Shown one piece after another: positions 44,690 through 55,964 of a DNA stretch of 64,000 nucleotides. The stretch covers positions 6,405,494-6,469,493 of the forward strand of contig JANVCC010000077.1 in the NCBI GenBank assembly GCA_025345505.1, written 5' to 3'. Positions within the stretch are counted from its first letter, which is position 1. Each line of letters starts with the position of its first letter. The translations under genes and the position numbers were made by a program. The notes below the pieces were generated by a model. The model worked only from the letters and a program-made list of their open reading frames with translations, was not told the DNA's origin and searched no databases. The DNA comes from Todiramphus chloris collaris (Eukaryota > Chordata > Aves > Coraciiformes > Alcedinidae).

Positions 44690-45070
44690 CTTGCAGGAAA
44701 AATATTTAAAATAATTCCATCTTTTCTGGGTCAGTTGCAGCTGTCCCCTAGGTTAACAGGTACCTTTATCTACCATGACGAGCCAGACAACTTGAATCAT
44801 AAAAAAGTGGCTATTTTGCTTATAAATGGGTGCTCATTGAAGTAACAGGAGCCAAATAATTCCATGTAAAACCATGATTGGGGTAATATTCAGAACAGCC
44901 TTGCTTAGCACAGCCTCTTAAATATGTTATTTCAAATGTGTTACACTGATCCAAGGCCTGCTGAGGCCTGTGGAAATAGGCCCTGTTTCAAACATTTGTT
45001 TTAATTTTTATTAGCTCAAACTTTTGCTGAATTTACCTGAAACATGGGGTAAAGTTCTTGAAACCACTAA
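44690..45070. promoter_or_regulatory. Candidate conserved regulatory domain, right part
   Basis: TTAAAATAATTCC, TTGCAGCTGTCCCC (E-box CAGCTG), GGTTAACAGGTACC, GCCAAATAATTCC, CCATGATTGGGGTAATATTC, TTGTTTTAATTTTTATTAGC. The stretch is non-repetitive and poor in open frames, like the block at 43960-44350, with which it probably forms one unit around the duplicated motif. Confidence 0.4.
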
Positions 45071-45490
45071 TGTGAATTAGGCTTCCAGCTGCAGAAGGTA
45101 ACTGAAATGTTTTTGAACATTTTATTTGTGTTTTGATGCTTTTTTTTCAAGAGTCATTGGGTATTTCTGTCCATAGAAGTGCACGATGGTTTGCTGTTGC
45201 CTTTGGGGACATCAGAAAACCTGGGAAAGCCACAAGGAACAGACTTTGTAGGGCTGCCATTTGCTCCTAAAGTGCACAGAAGGGGGGTGATGGATGGGCT
45301 TGGAGACCCAGCTATTTAGTTCTTAACCCAGAAAAAGACAGGTCTCAGCTCACCTGCAACCTCATTTCAGGAAATGGCAGCTGCTGGGTTCCAGAGCTTC
45401 ATCAGAAAAGGCTAAGGAGGCCCCATAAATGTTGTCTTGGGGACATCCAGATGTGTTAATTAAAAAAAAAATGCTCTGTCTGAACTGAAG

Positions 45491-45514
45491 GATTTGCTTG
45501 TTGGATGATTATAA
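45491..45514 (+). repeat. Duplicated 24-bp motif, copy 2
   Basis: Second copy of the motif at 44159-44182, 1332 bp downstream, same strand, one difference. It is preceded by GTGTTAATTAAAAA (45454-45467) and TGCTCTG (45472-45478). In copy 1 TGCTCT abuts the motif directly and the TAATTA site lies on the other side, inverted. So the neighbouring sites are shared but rearranged. Confidence 0.8.
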
Positions 45515-46554
45515 GCTTCCCATTGCTTTTTTTTTTTCCTTGTTTTCAAAGTTCTCCCAGTATCAAAGAGGCATGAAGATGTTATTGAGCTCCCATGCTT
45601 GTTTTCCAATTTCCAGCAGCATTTCCAGGTGGCCTAGCATGCAAGGACAGTGCTGGTCATGGGAGGGATAGAAGCTGCTGTACCTGGGACCCCAGCTGCT
45701 TTGACTCGTGTCTTTGGAGAGGGCTGGGCTGCCGGTGTGAAATGTAACAGCTAACATGTCTTGACTCCTGGGTTCCTGTTGGGAAGAGTCATTTCGCTGT
45801 GCAAGTGAAATGCTCTGTCTTTCAAAAGAAAGCCTCTGACTTACTGGTGGCTTTAGTGAACTGGCTACAACGTGTAATTATCTAGTTTTACGCTTCTCCA
45901 AATAGCACAAGAGCAGGTGCTCACATAATTTACCTCTTAAATGAACAAGTCTGTTCAAAAAAGATGCTTGTCTTTGTAGAGAGTAAAATGACTTTTTTTT
46001 TTTCTTTGCCAGCTTGCTTGTTACTGCCTGGGTAATGCTGACCCCAACTGTCTGCCCCTTCAGCAGCTCAGCACTGTCCAGTGAGAAGAACGGGAAATCT
46101 CTTCTTCCCCACATGTTTTCAGAAGGGAAGGTCTTGTTTCTTCATAAAATATTGGGAAAATAAGAACTATTCTACAAAGAAACAAGAGTTAATGTCAGAC
46201 AAAGGAATGCTCACCTATAGATACCATCATTGGAAAGCTGTGCAGTTCAAGGACTTCATTTTAGTCAGACACAGGAAGGAAAAAAAAAATGTAAAAAGCA
46301 AGGCAGATTGCTGTGTTCATCATGCCTTGGTGATCTTACCCACAGGGCAGCCTTATCCATTGAGTTTACTGCTCATGGTTGTGGACACAAAGTGGGCAGT
46401 AGCTGTGTTCTTGCCTCCGATACTTTTCAGAGAGTGAACTTGCTGTGTTTACAAAGGTATTACTTAATGGCCCAGGGATGAACGACCATTTGAGATAAGC
46501 CATATTTGAAGCAGCCTATAGGCATGTTGTTCATGTACTTTTATTTTTCTGAGT
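45515..46554. other. Non-coding sequence, nothing recognised
   Basis: T runs near 45527-45538 and 45993-46004, A run near 46281-46289. The 118-aa and 83-aa plus frames around 46081-46481 have no domain. No repeat family seen. Confidence 0.4.
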
Positions 46555-46706
46555 GGAATTAGAAGGGAATAAGCTGAATTTTGAAAGGCATTGATGGAAA
46601 AGTAACACAAAAACAAAGGGTAGGAGGAGAGGTAGGGCATAAGAGGACAGGAAAAGGTGAGTAGGTGGGAAGATGGAAGAAATGGAGACAGAAAGGGGAA
46701 GATGGG
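46555..46706 (+). repeat. Purine-rich low-complexity stretch
   Basis: About 150 bp dominated by G and A on the plus strand (GGGTAGGAGGAGAGGTAGGG, AAGATGGAAGAAATGGAGAC, AGAAAGGGGAAGATGGG). No precise tandem unit. It explains the proline/serine-rich minus-strand frames here, which are not genes. Confidence 0.65.
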
Positions 46707-48094
46707 TAGTCAGACACAAAGTGATTAGTACTAGGATGCGCTTCTAGAAGAAACTTCATTAGCTGTTCTGCTCCAATTATGCAGAAAACACTGTCTGGAC
46801 ACTAGTTTTGGATACTGATTTCACCCAACACAGGTGTTAATGCTGGTTTGAACGAGGAACTTTCCACTTTCACAGAGAAAAATGGTATGTGATCCAACCG
46901 GGCTCTAATTTGACAATGAATGGTGGTGTTGTCCACTATCGTGGCTCTGGTTCAGATGAAATTCAGAGTGTTTGCTTATCTGAGGTGTCATGATGCCATG
47001 CTGAAGTTCCTTTTAGTATCAGGTCAGAGACTGGCAAAAAGAGCTGATGACTCCACTTCCAGGGTAAGCATCTCTGTTGGAAATACTAAAGTTGTTGGCC
47101 AAATCCTGTTTGATTTACAAATGGCAAACTAGAGCTAGAATGGCTGAAAATGTCAGTCTCATTGTGTTATGAAGTAATACTTATTATTATAGGACCATGA
47201 ATGCAGCGTGTAACATACAATTTTTCTATACATGATTTCTGTTCCATTCAAACAAATAATCCTTTATCACTTGTATGTCTACCATTTCTTGCCAGATGTT
47301 GACAGCTGGGACCCTTCACAGGTGTTCTCCCCATTGCTTTGCTAACTTTGGCCAGTATGGGATGACTTGCACAGCCCCTCCTAAGTGAACAGAGAAGGAC
47401 TGCAGGTTTCTGGCTTTTTTTTTTATTTTATTTTTACAGAGGAAGCATCAGTACAGAAACTGAATAACTCCCCTGATGTTGCTGTCTTGAAACACACCCG
47501 GGTAGCTTGTTTATCAGAGTTAGTTTTCTTTCATAAATAAAATTACCTTTGATCTCCAAACCATCCATTTCTTATCATTTGAGACCAGAAAGGTTGGTTC
47601 ATAAAAATGAAGACACAACCATGTTCAAGTAGCTGGCCATGTCCTCCTCTTCTGCTTTTCTGTGGTGTTTGAGCCCCTGTTGCCACACGCTTTAAAGGCC
47701 TCCAAATGACAAGTGAGTGTGCTTGCAGGAAACAGAGACATACAGCAGGGATGTGGCAACTGTAGTACACAGCATTATAACAAGTAGCTCTCCAGTTACT
47801 GTCAACCTTGACAAGTATTCTATTGAAATGCAGATGCCTCCTTCTTGCACCGAATGCAGCAAATGGTTCAGCCAGCGTCCATTCCTCTGGCTCTAATGAG
47901 AAAGAGGGGAAAGGATGCACTTTTGATGATACATAATCAACTCAGGTTGCCTGTACCTTGGGGCAGGGCCTCATCATGCAGGTGCTTTGCACATTATTCT
48001 GTTACAAAATTTAATATTTGGCCTACCCTACTGACAGCCCAGCCAGGAAGATGTAGGGGTATCGGAGTCTAGGATTTGTCCCCTTGTTTTATGA
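46707..48094. other. Non-coding sequence, nothing recognised
   Basis: Unique sequence; the 125-aa minus frame at 47543-47920 has no domain. No repeat family or motif cluster recognised. Confidence 0.4.
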
Positions 48095-48760
48095 CTTTGT
48101 GGCAGTAAGTGGGATATGACGTCAATCTTGACAGACAATGAAATTTTATAAGCTGTTACCTACAGGTGGAAGACGTTAATAAGCATTTCTGGCATTCTAA
48201 TATCCATCCACTTAAGCATTATTAATAAAATCTCCCTTCTTCCTTTAATCACCGGAGCTAGACATTTCTGAGCCTTTCCATCATTTGAAAAGAAATAAAC
48301 ATGCAACAAATCACACATGACTAATTTTGTTAAATTCTACAGGAAAGCAAATGTGAAGTCAAGTCTCTAGAGGTCAAGTCTTTGGCAAGAAGAATTTATA
48401 AGCAGAGTACGTATCTATTTGTTCTCTGATTATTTGCTCTGCTGACAGTAGATGAAGAAAAGATGAAGCAGAAGATTTGTGCTAATTTAGAAAAATGTTT
48501 GAAAACATTGGCCTTGCAAATCCAAATATATTAGCTAAATGTTATTGAATAATAATGAGAATAGGCATGTATTGACCGAAGGACTTTGGAACTATGCAAA
48601 ATTAATTTGTATTTATTTAACCCTGCCTTTCAATGGATCTTTGTTCATGCTTCTGCCGCTTGGATTTCCTTGCAAGAGCTGATCTCTTTTTATAGCATTT
48701 CTTTATTTTAGTAACCAGCCTAAGTGCCTCAGCTCCATCACAAAGCTTCAACAAGAAGCG
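48095..48760. promoter_or_regulatory. Candidate conserved regulatory domain
   Basis: About 665 bp nearly free of open frames, with GTGGCAGTAAGTGGGATATG, ATGACGTCAATC (CRE palindrome TGACGTCA at 48118-48125), CATTATTAATAAAATC, CTTTAATCACCGG, GACTAATTTTG, GAATAATAATGAG, GCAAAATTAATTTG and CCTTTCAATGG. The mix of a perfect CRE palindrome, homeodomain cores and retained CpG is typical of constrained non-coding DNA. Confidence 0.45.
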
Positions 48761-49718
48761 AAGTAAATATACAAAGCAAAGGCTTGCTTCTCAGAGGTGC
48801 TATTGTTTGTACAATGGTAAAGCGTTGGCATCTCTGCTGAAGTCTGGGCCACCTCTTGCTGGATGTGCACTAACCCCAAATCTTCTCAGACAAATGGCTG
48901 CAAGAAAAGAAGTCTGTTATCTCTGACTTGCAAGCAGTGAGCTGAAGTGGGGAGCAAGCAGGAAACCTGTCCAAGTGTTTAGTAGCTGTGATCTGGGCTT
49001 CCCCAAGTCACAACCCCTTACCCTGAGCACACTTCCCTCCTCTCATTCTGTATGGAGCTCTCAACTTGATGCCTTTTTCTTACAAAAAGAAAAATGTTTC
49101 ATCAGATTAAAATGACGAAGTAAGTGAGTCATAGGGAAGGAGATCTGAGAAGGGCTTACAAGTAAAGGGTAGCTATTGAAAGTGAAAAATCAAGATCTTG
49201 CTCATCTTTACTGCAAAGATGACCTCCTTGTCCAGACCATACCCACAGAACACCATGCAGGAGGTGAGCCAATTGCATCATCTTCCTCACTCTTGCAGCA
49301 CCCTAGGTCCCTTCCTGGTGTTTATGCAGCCACCAAGGACTCAGAGATGACAGTGAAAATGTTTCCCAGGTGCTGTACAGTTGAAAAACAGAGATAAAGC
49401 AGCATTTGTCAAAATGAACAGAGAAGGCAGAATGTCATGTTTCTTTTCTTTATGGGCATGGAAATGCTAAAGGCTTTCAAGCTTTGCTGAGGACAAGTTA
49501 AATGAAGTCCTCGACGTGTTCATAACAGTTGCACCGTTGCCTGCACATACATGTGTTATCTGTAGCAACTCAATACTCTGCCAAGGGCCTTGGGAAGTGT
49601 GAGAATGAAACAGACTCTTTTTAATCTCATTTGTTTCCTCAGGCCATCTGGATTTAGTAAACACTCAAGTCATCTGACAGGACAAAGTTGAACCTCAGCA
49701 CTAACAGGTTCATATGTG
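48761..49718. other. Non-coding sequence, nothing recognised
   Basis: Unique sequence. Around 49365-49400 the string CCAGGTGCTGTACAGTTG then AAAAACAGAGAT recalls an antisense L2-type tail but is too short to call. No gene seen. Confidence 0.4.
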
Positions 49719-49872
49719 CATTAAGAGCCAGGACTGCCTGCACTCCAAGTGCTGGCTCCAGCACTGGCTTGCTATGAAGCCTTAATAGCTTTTCTGCAGC
49801 TTATGCATCTTAAAAGTAGAGCTAGCTATGACTTATTGTCTCATGGGGTGTTGTGAACGATTATTGCTTATT
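49719..49872 (+). repeat. MIR SINE, sense, near full length
   Basis: Collinear with MIR from head to tail: TTAAGAGCCAGGACTGCCTG, CTCCAAGTGCTGGCTCCAGC, ACTGGCTTGCTATGAAGCC (from CACTGACTTGCTGTGTGACC), TTTTCTGCAGCTTATGCATC and TTAAAAGTAGAGC, then GACTTATTGTCTCATGGGGT and GTTGTGAACGATTATTGC (from CCTACCTCACAGGGGTGTTGTGAGG). Diverged, with small gaps, but the best kept MIR of the window. Confidence 0.75.
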
Positions 49873-50968
49873 TCTGAGAGTGGACAGCACTACTGAAAAA
49901 ATGTTAGTGGTCTTATTTGAGGCTCATTAAAATAGCGGAAATTTGGCTTCTGCAAAGTCATCCTCAGGAATTACCCATTGAAGTCACTTTACACCTTCTT
50001 GTGTAAGCATGGCAGAGCTGAGCCTTTAAAATGCTTTTCAAATGAATCTGTTCTCAACGTGGTCAGGAGAATCTTACAACTGGCTTCAGAAGCACGGGAT
50101 GTGGTCCAAAGTAAAAGAATCAGCGCTCTGGGAGTTTGAATGAAATCTAGTAACTAATAAATGAAAAGTACTTTTGTTTATCCATGTTGGCAAGAAGCCT
50201 GTCTGTAGTGGGAACACCAGTGCCCAAGTATTTTCTTTATCCATTTGGATTTATACGACGTTAAAATGGGAGCCTGGCCAAAGCATGAGATGCCCCTGCC
50301 ACAAAAAGCAAGGACAAAGTAGGAGCTTAGATCTGAGAGCCATTTCTGAAATTCATGCGAAACACAGTTCCTAACTTGATGAAATTCCCCCCCGTTTCAG
50401 TGGCGTATAACCCTGGTTCTGTGTGTGCTGTTCCTGCTTGTGTCTGTCCAGCACAGAATTCCATTAAAGACACCGCTATGTTGCTGACCTCTCCGCAATG
50501 CTGAGAGTATGTTGGATGTATTTGGATATACATTGTACCAAATGTGAGTTAGAGGCCTGGATGTTTTATACTGTCTTAGTCCTTAAAGACCCTGTACTGG
50601 GAGGACTCTCAGGTGGTTTAGTCAGCTTAGCTCTTATACTGCCCTGAAGTAGCAGTACCAAGTGTCCAAGCCACCATCATGTGTGTGACTCTGTACCAGT
50701 ATCAGGTAGGGGATGAGTAAACTATACGTCTTGTTTATGGGGTTTCAAAGGAAAGGCTTAAACCTTGATTTATTTTGATGGGATGGTAGCAGAAGGAAGG
50801 TTAAATATCTGTTTTTCTAGTATTGCCAAGCTATTCGATGCTTATCCTGATCTGTAGCCCTACTGTGAATCTTGTGAAGTTTTATTGAAATTTGTGCTAA
50901 TGGTCCATGTCTGTGAGAGGGGGGTTGTTCCTGATCTAGAAAACTAAGGATGCAAATATTCTACATAA
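49873..50968. other. Non-coding sequence, nothing recognised
   Basis: Unique sequence after the MIR; no gene, repeat family or motif cluster recognised. Confidence 0.4.
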
Positions 50969-51010
50969 TGTAGAATTCATAATTTCATATGTAGAATTCA
51001 GAGTTTCATA
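50969..51010. repeat. 21-bp tandem duplication, 2 copies
   Basis: TGTAGAATTCATAATTTCAT plus A (50969-50989) is followed directly by TGTAGAATTCAGAGTTTCAT plus A (50990-51010), two differences in 21. Copy edges again show ATAATGTA on both sides (50965 and 51008), suggesting a partial third unit. Confidence 0.85.
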
Positions 51011-52760
51011 ATGTAACATTTAACATTAGGCAGAGGAGCAAGAAAGGGCTGTTAGATGTGATGCTTTTTCCTGAGCTTTACACTCAAGTTACTAGGTAAA
51101 ATGGTAACATTTTATTTAATTATTGTATGGATATAAAGCTGCTGGAGGGAATTTTGAGGAATCATTCCCCTGAGTCGCATCTTAAATATTTGCTTAATTT
51201 TTGTGTGATCATCTTTATTTTATTATGAAACCCTCCTCAGCTAAAACCTGTGTAAGACAATTTATTCGAGTTGGATGGATAGTAATAGATGATACAGCAT
51301 TAGACAATGTGACAGTACAACTATCTCTATCTGTAACTTCATGGAAGGGCTGTTTAAATCACAGAGCAAATGCCCCAACTTATCACAAGACATGGTGGTT
51401 GGGTAGTTCATGTCTTCCACTGGAGTGGGAGTGTGTGGTTTCATCCAAGCTGGCAAATCTGAACTCCTGTTTGACACCACCTCAGTCTGAGGTTGAGACA
51501 TTTGAATTTCACCCATATGCAAAGTGGATGGAAAGTGTCGAGGGAAGAAGCTTTTAGCTAGTTATAGCTTTATACTGTTCTTGGTATGGTGCCTCCTGAT
51601 GGGAAGCAGTCTAATAAAGCTTCCATTTTCAAATTGAGATAAAAGCATTACCTATCCAATAGATCTGTGTGTAGGCACTAATGCCTCTCTGCTTTGTTTT
51701 CACGTATTATATGTACAACTGGCATTAATTGTTGCATTTTTCTTATGTTTTTCCAGTATGTTTTTAATCTCTGCAGGCTGTATTGATTTTTTTCCTGTGT
51801 TGCTTCTGCACTTGCCACCAGGACCTCCTTGTAGATAAGGTGTTTCAATTCAGTGTGTGATATTTCTTGGGAAAACACTCTAAAACACTTTTTAAAAAAT
51901 GTGTTTTTTTCTTCTCTCCCCCCTTTTGCGAGGTATTAAAAGGAAGATGCTGGAAAAGAATTCAGAGCACAAAGCAGAGACTTGCAATGCCCTTTCTCTT
52001 TCAGCAAAGTCTTTTATTCTGCTGTGAGGAATGAAATGCTTCTGTTACAGCAAACACAGACTTGTGTTTTACAGCAAAAGCTGTTTAAAAGGTTATACAC
52101 AAACCGTACACAGGGTTGAGCTTGGTAGTGAGAGTGTTTCTGTTGCAAATATTGAGAAGAAGAGACCACTTATTCTGAAGTCACAGTTGTTATGGAAGGG
52201 CCTGTTTTTTTAGTTCTTCTGTCATCTCTCTAATTCAGAACTGAGGGGATTCTTTCTGGGGAGCAAAGAGTTAAAATGAACTGTTAGCCTGCCACAGAAT
52301 TAGGCTCAGGGGCTAAGAAGGAGGTGTCCTTGGCCATTCCTCTTGGCCGATGGATGATAATGGGTAATAACAAAGTTTGACATGGGGTGGGCAAATCCTG
52401 TGACTGGAGACAGATAAATCACAGTATTTTCTAGGTTGTCAAGGCTTATAATGCATTCCTTTAAAAAACAAATATTGTAATTCATTATCTCAGCATGTAC
52501 AAACACCAGACATGCAACAATCTGAATATACTGGGGAGATGGACTCTAATACTATCTCCAGGCAGAGATGACTTGCAGTATATTGCGATCACCAGTATTA
52601 TACAGATGTGATTTATGTCCCTGTCACTCAGCTCCCACCATTCCACTATGCTAGGCAATGAGTGGTTCTGCCAAAAGGCAGCTTTTTTCCTTGGCATGCT
52701 ACCTATCCGCTGACAGTTTCCACCTATGTCCTCACCATCATAACCATAAACTCAGCTGTT
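51011..52760. other. Non-coding sequence, nothing recognised
   Basis: AT-rich unique sequence with short, overlapping, domain-free frames (up to 118 aa at 51201-51557). No repeat family recognised. Confidence 0.4.
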
Positions 52761-52810
52761 TTGATGATCTTAAAGGTCATTCCAACCTAAACAATTCTTT
52801 TAGTCTATGA
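52761..52810 (+). repeat. CR1 LINE 3' end fragment, sense
   Basis: TTGATGATCTTAAAGGTCAT, TCCAACCTAAACAATTC and AGTCTATGA match the final 50 bp of bird CR1 (GATGATCTTAAAGGTCTTTTCCAACCTAAATGATTCTATGA). Extremely 5'-truncated; same 3' subfamily style as the minus-strand fragment at 17802. Confidence 0.8.
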
Positions 52811-54470
52811 CCACAGTTAATGTTGGCACAGCAACCTCTTAACTTTCAGCACATCTAAATTTGTGCCATAAGCTCTATCCCAAAACCAACCCTGGTCATG
52901 CAGGTCAGACAGAAGGTCAGAGGAGTTGCTGTTCCCCCATCCTGGCTTTGACAGGCAGCTGCTGTGGCGGTTCTGGTCCAGGGGAATGGGAGCCACAGTT
53001 GTTCAGTGACAGGTCCTGGCAAACCCAACACTGTCAAGCCCTCTTCAGTTACTTAGAAATGGAATGCTTTCACTCAGCTTGGGAGGCAGGACCTTTTTCT
53101 CCTATATGCACTCTGTTGGCCATGCTGGACACGGTGATACTGCCCTCTCTCTTTTCCCAGTGTGGACTGTGTCTGCCTGCTGTCCTGCCTGCTGCAGGGA
53201 GAGTATCCTGCTTCTTCCTGGATACAGCGTAAATAAGCTAACCCACATTTAGCAGTTAGCAAACAGCACTCAGAGCATCATGCTGGGCACTTCCCACAGC
53301 CTGTGTGTATGACGTGCGAGCTGGCAACGTTGCCTGCCTCGGCCCCACGTCATTACCTGGGCCCTTCAGTTCCACTGCTGCTCATTTGGTAACTTTCTCT
53401 ATCACAGCAATGGCCACTTACACACCCTCAGAAGTGTCAGGGACCCTCCCAGCTGATGCTGCCGGGGTGATGAGACACATGCAAAACCCGTGCACACCAG
53501 AGATGATGTTGGCAGGCTGCTAGCTGTTAATTCAGCCCCAGTTTGATGTTGCTCTTGGGAATGGAGGACAGGGAGACACAAGCTCCTCTTGTTACCAGGT
53601 GCACTATGGACTCAAACCCGTTTCTCTCCTCTGTCATCCTTTCTTTATGGTGGGTTTGGCTGCTTACAGACCCCCCACAACGAGTCGTGAGGGTGATTGC
53701 ACTGCATCCCTCATTATTCCCAGTACTTGGTGGTAAGATCTCTGATCTGGCTCAGATCTTGCAGCAAGCTGGAATAGAAGCAAATCCCCTTCAAAGCTCA
53801 GGGTTCAAAACCAGGCCAGTATCTCCCATAACACTTTATTGCCTGGGAAGCCCTATCTCTGCTCTGCCCCATGTACCATCAGTCTGGGATGCTCCACCAC
53901 CCAGCCTCCCCTGAGCAGGGAGAGGAGGAGGAGATGAACTTCCCACTGAACATCAGGACAAGGGAAAGAGCAGCAGCCTGATCATCTCCCAGCATGCACA
54001 GTGAAAGAAAATGCCACGATTAGGTCAAAGAGTCTAGACTCCGTTGTCACAGGCTGTACCTCAGGCAAAACACAGCTGAAGGAAAAATCAGAAACCTTCC
54101 AAACCAGTTAACTTGGATCTTAAGCCTAGTGAGCAATTCTACAGCAGAACTATCCATTTCCATCTGATGTTCCTAAATACAACAGTGATCAATTTTAAAA
54201 AGAATTTAATATTAAAAATTCAGCCACCTAAATCAGAAATAAGCCCTGATTCAACACAGATGTACAAAAAAATGTTTTGAATTTTCGGTCTACACCCCAG
54301 CCCCAGAGAGCTAAACACTGAATAGTCACCGCTCTGAAATGCATGCTGTCTCTTGGAAAGTTCTGCAAAAGGTGAAATGTGCTGTGGTTTGTTTTCCTTC
54401 CAGACTGATCTAACTAACTGTTCAAACTTTCAAAGAAACTGTGCAGGAGCCTGACATTTAAAAGAGGCAG
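52811..54470. other. Non-coding sequence, nothing recognised
   Basis: GC-richer unique DNA (52900-53950) in which several frames of up to 123 aa stay open on both strands; none shows a domain. No repeats recognised. Confidence 0.4.
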
Positions 54471-54790
54471 GAGGGGAAGCTGCATCTTCCCAGAGATTTT
54501 TTTGTTCTCCCCCCTCCCCTGAAGGAGAGCTCATCTTGAGCAGCACCGCTCGGCTTGTGCTTGCTCCTGGCGGGCAGAATATCGCTCGGTGTCTTTCCCA
54601 GTGCTGCAAAAGAGAAGCGTATGGAGATGGGTGTGCTGATGTCAGGTTTGCTTTGCTAGGTAGTTCGGTGGGAGGAAATCATTTGAGAGATCAGATCTAC
54701 CCGCATCACGAGATACCGTAGTTAACAAGAAATACTTGCAAAGATTTTTACGGGCCATGGGAGACGTAAAGCTGGAAAATACTGAGTGTG
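54471..54790. promoter_or_regulatory. Possible regulatory block
   Basis: Above-background CpG (CCGCTCGGC, GGCGGGC, ATCGCTCGG, CCCGCATCACGAGATACCG, TTTACGGGCC) with AATCATTTGAG and GTAGTTAACAAG. A 61-aa frame (54536-54721) crosses it but has no domain. Weak call. Confidence 0.3.
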
Positions 54791-55964
54791 CTACAGACTA
54801 GTCATCTTCACAGGAGACAGACAAATCTCCACTCTCCTTAATCACTGTAACCACAAATTTACCAGATTAAACTGAGGTGCATTTTCAGTGTTTTGCTCTC
54901 CTTCTGTGGTAGGCAGAATTTCCATGCATGCATAGAGATATGTAATAGAATCATATATAATATATACTGCTCCAATGCATGCAAGTATTGTCCCTATATG
55001 TTTATATATTTCTTTTATACTTTGTGATACATTGTGGATACAAATCAGATGTTTGGAAGAGCAACAAAATTTTTTCCACATCATACATTGAAGCCACAAA
55101 GAAACGTCCCTGCTGCATTTTTACCTTGATACGAGCTTTCTGAAATACAGCACAAGCCAGGACAAAACCTATTTTTTCCTTGGAAAACCCTCACCAGGCA
55201 ATGCAGATTCTTAGAGAAGGGGATTTTCCCCCCTACCGTACTGACACATACGCACACTCACATAAGTGATCTGGACTTAGATAAAAACTCCCAAGGTCTA
55301 AAGGTTTGACAAACAAATGGCAAAATTCCCTGTGATGCTGCCGAGCAGGTATCCATGGGTTTTTCTGTTCGGCTTTGCTCCCAGGGCCCTCGCAGATGCT
55401 AACGGAAGCCGCGGGTCCACGCTGAGTGCCAGAGCGATGCTGCTACAATCAGGAAGAATTTAGCTCTCAGAAGTTGAAATAAATGCCTTGTTCAGGCTGA
55501 ATGTGGTGGAGGTTACTTAGGCTTAGGCTTATGAGCTGTTGAAATAACCTATTAGGTTAAGTCCTCTCCCTTGCCAGTGTCGGATGTGGGCAGTTGTCCT
55601 GTGAAACGTTATTCAAGCAAATTGTTCTTACTTATGTGATGCTTCCCACTGAAGTAAAAACAAACTGCGATGCTATTCCTTCCTCTGAGCTTCCCTCTAC
55701 ATCCTGTCTCTTTTGTTTCTAACAGAGGCTAGGAATGCAGGCTGTTTGGGATCGGGGAGGAGGGGGGGTCAGCACTAAGACTTAAAGTGTAAATAGTACC
55801 ATACCGGTGTGATGAGAGACAATGAATATCAAGTAGATATGAAAAAAAAAATAAAAATTCCCACAGTTTCAGTAAAAAATGTGCTCCTAAAAGACTATTA
55901 ATTGGTATAAGTATTTGCAAAACTATTTTTTTAACTAAGCCAATATATTGAAATTATTGGACAA
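54791..55964. other. Non-coding sequence, AT-rich parts
   Basis: A (TA)-rich stretch at 54948-54968 is flanked by two ATGCATGCA strings (about 54922 and 54975). A stretch near 55355-55440 keeps several CpGs. GGGGAGGAGGGGGGG run at 55754-55768. No gene or repeat family. Confidence 0.4.

Noticed and set aside
49365-49405. Possible antisense L2-type tail (GTGCTGTACAG)
   Set aside because: Only about 30 bp match and the following expected motif (GAGCTTACAATCT) is missing.
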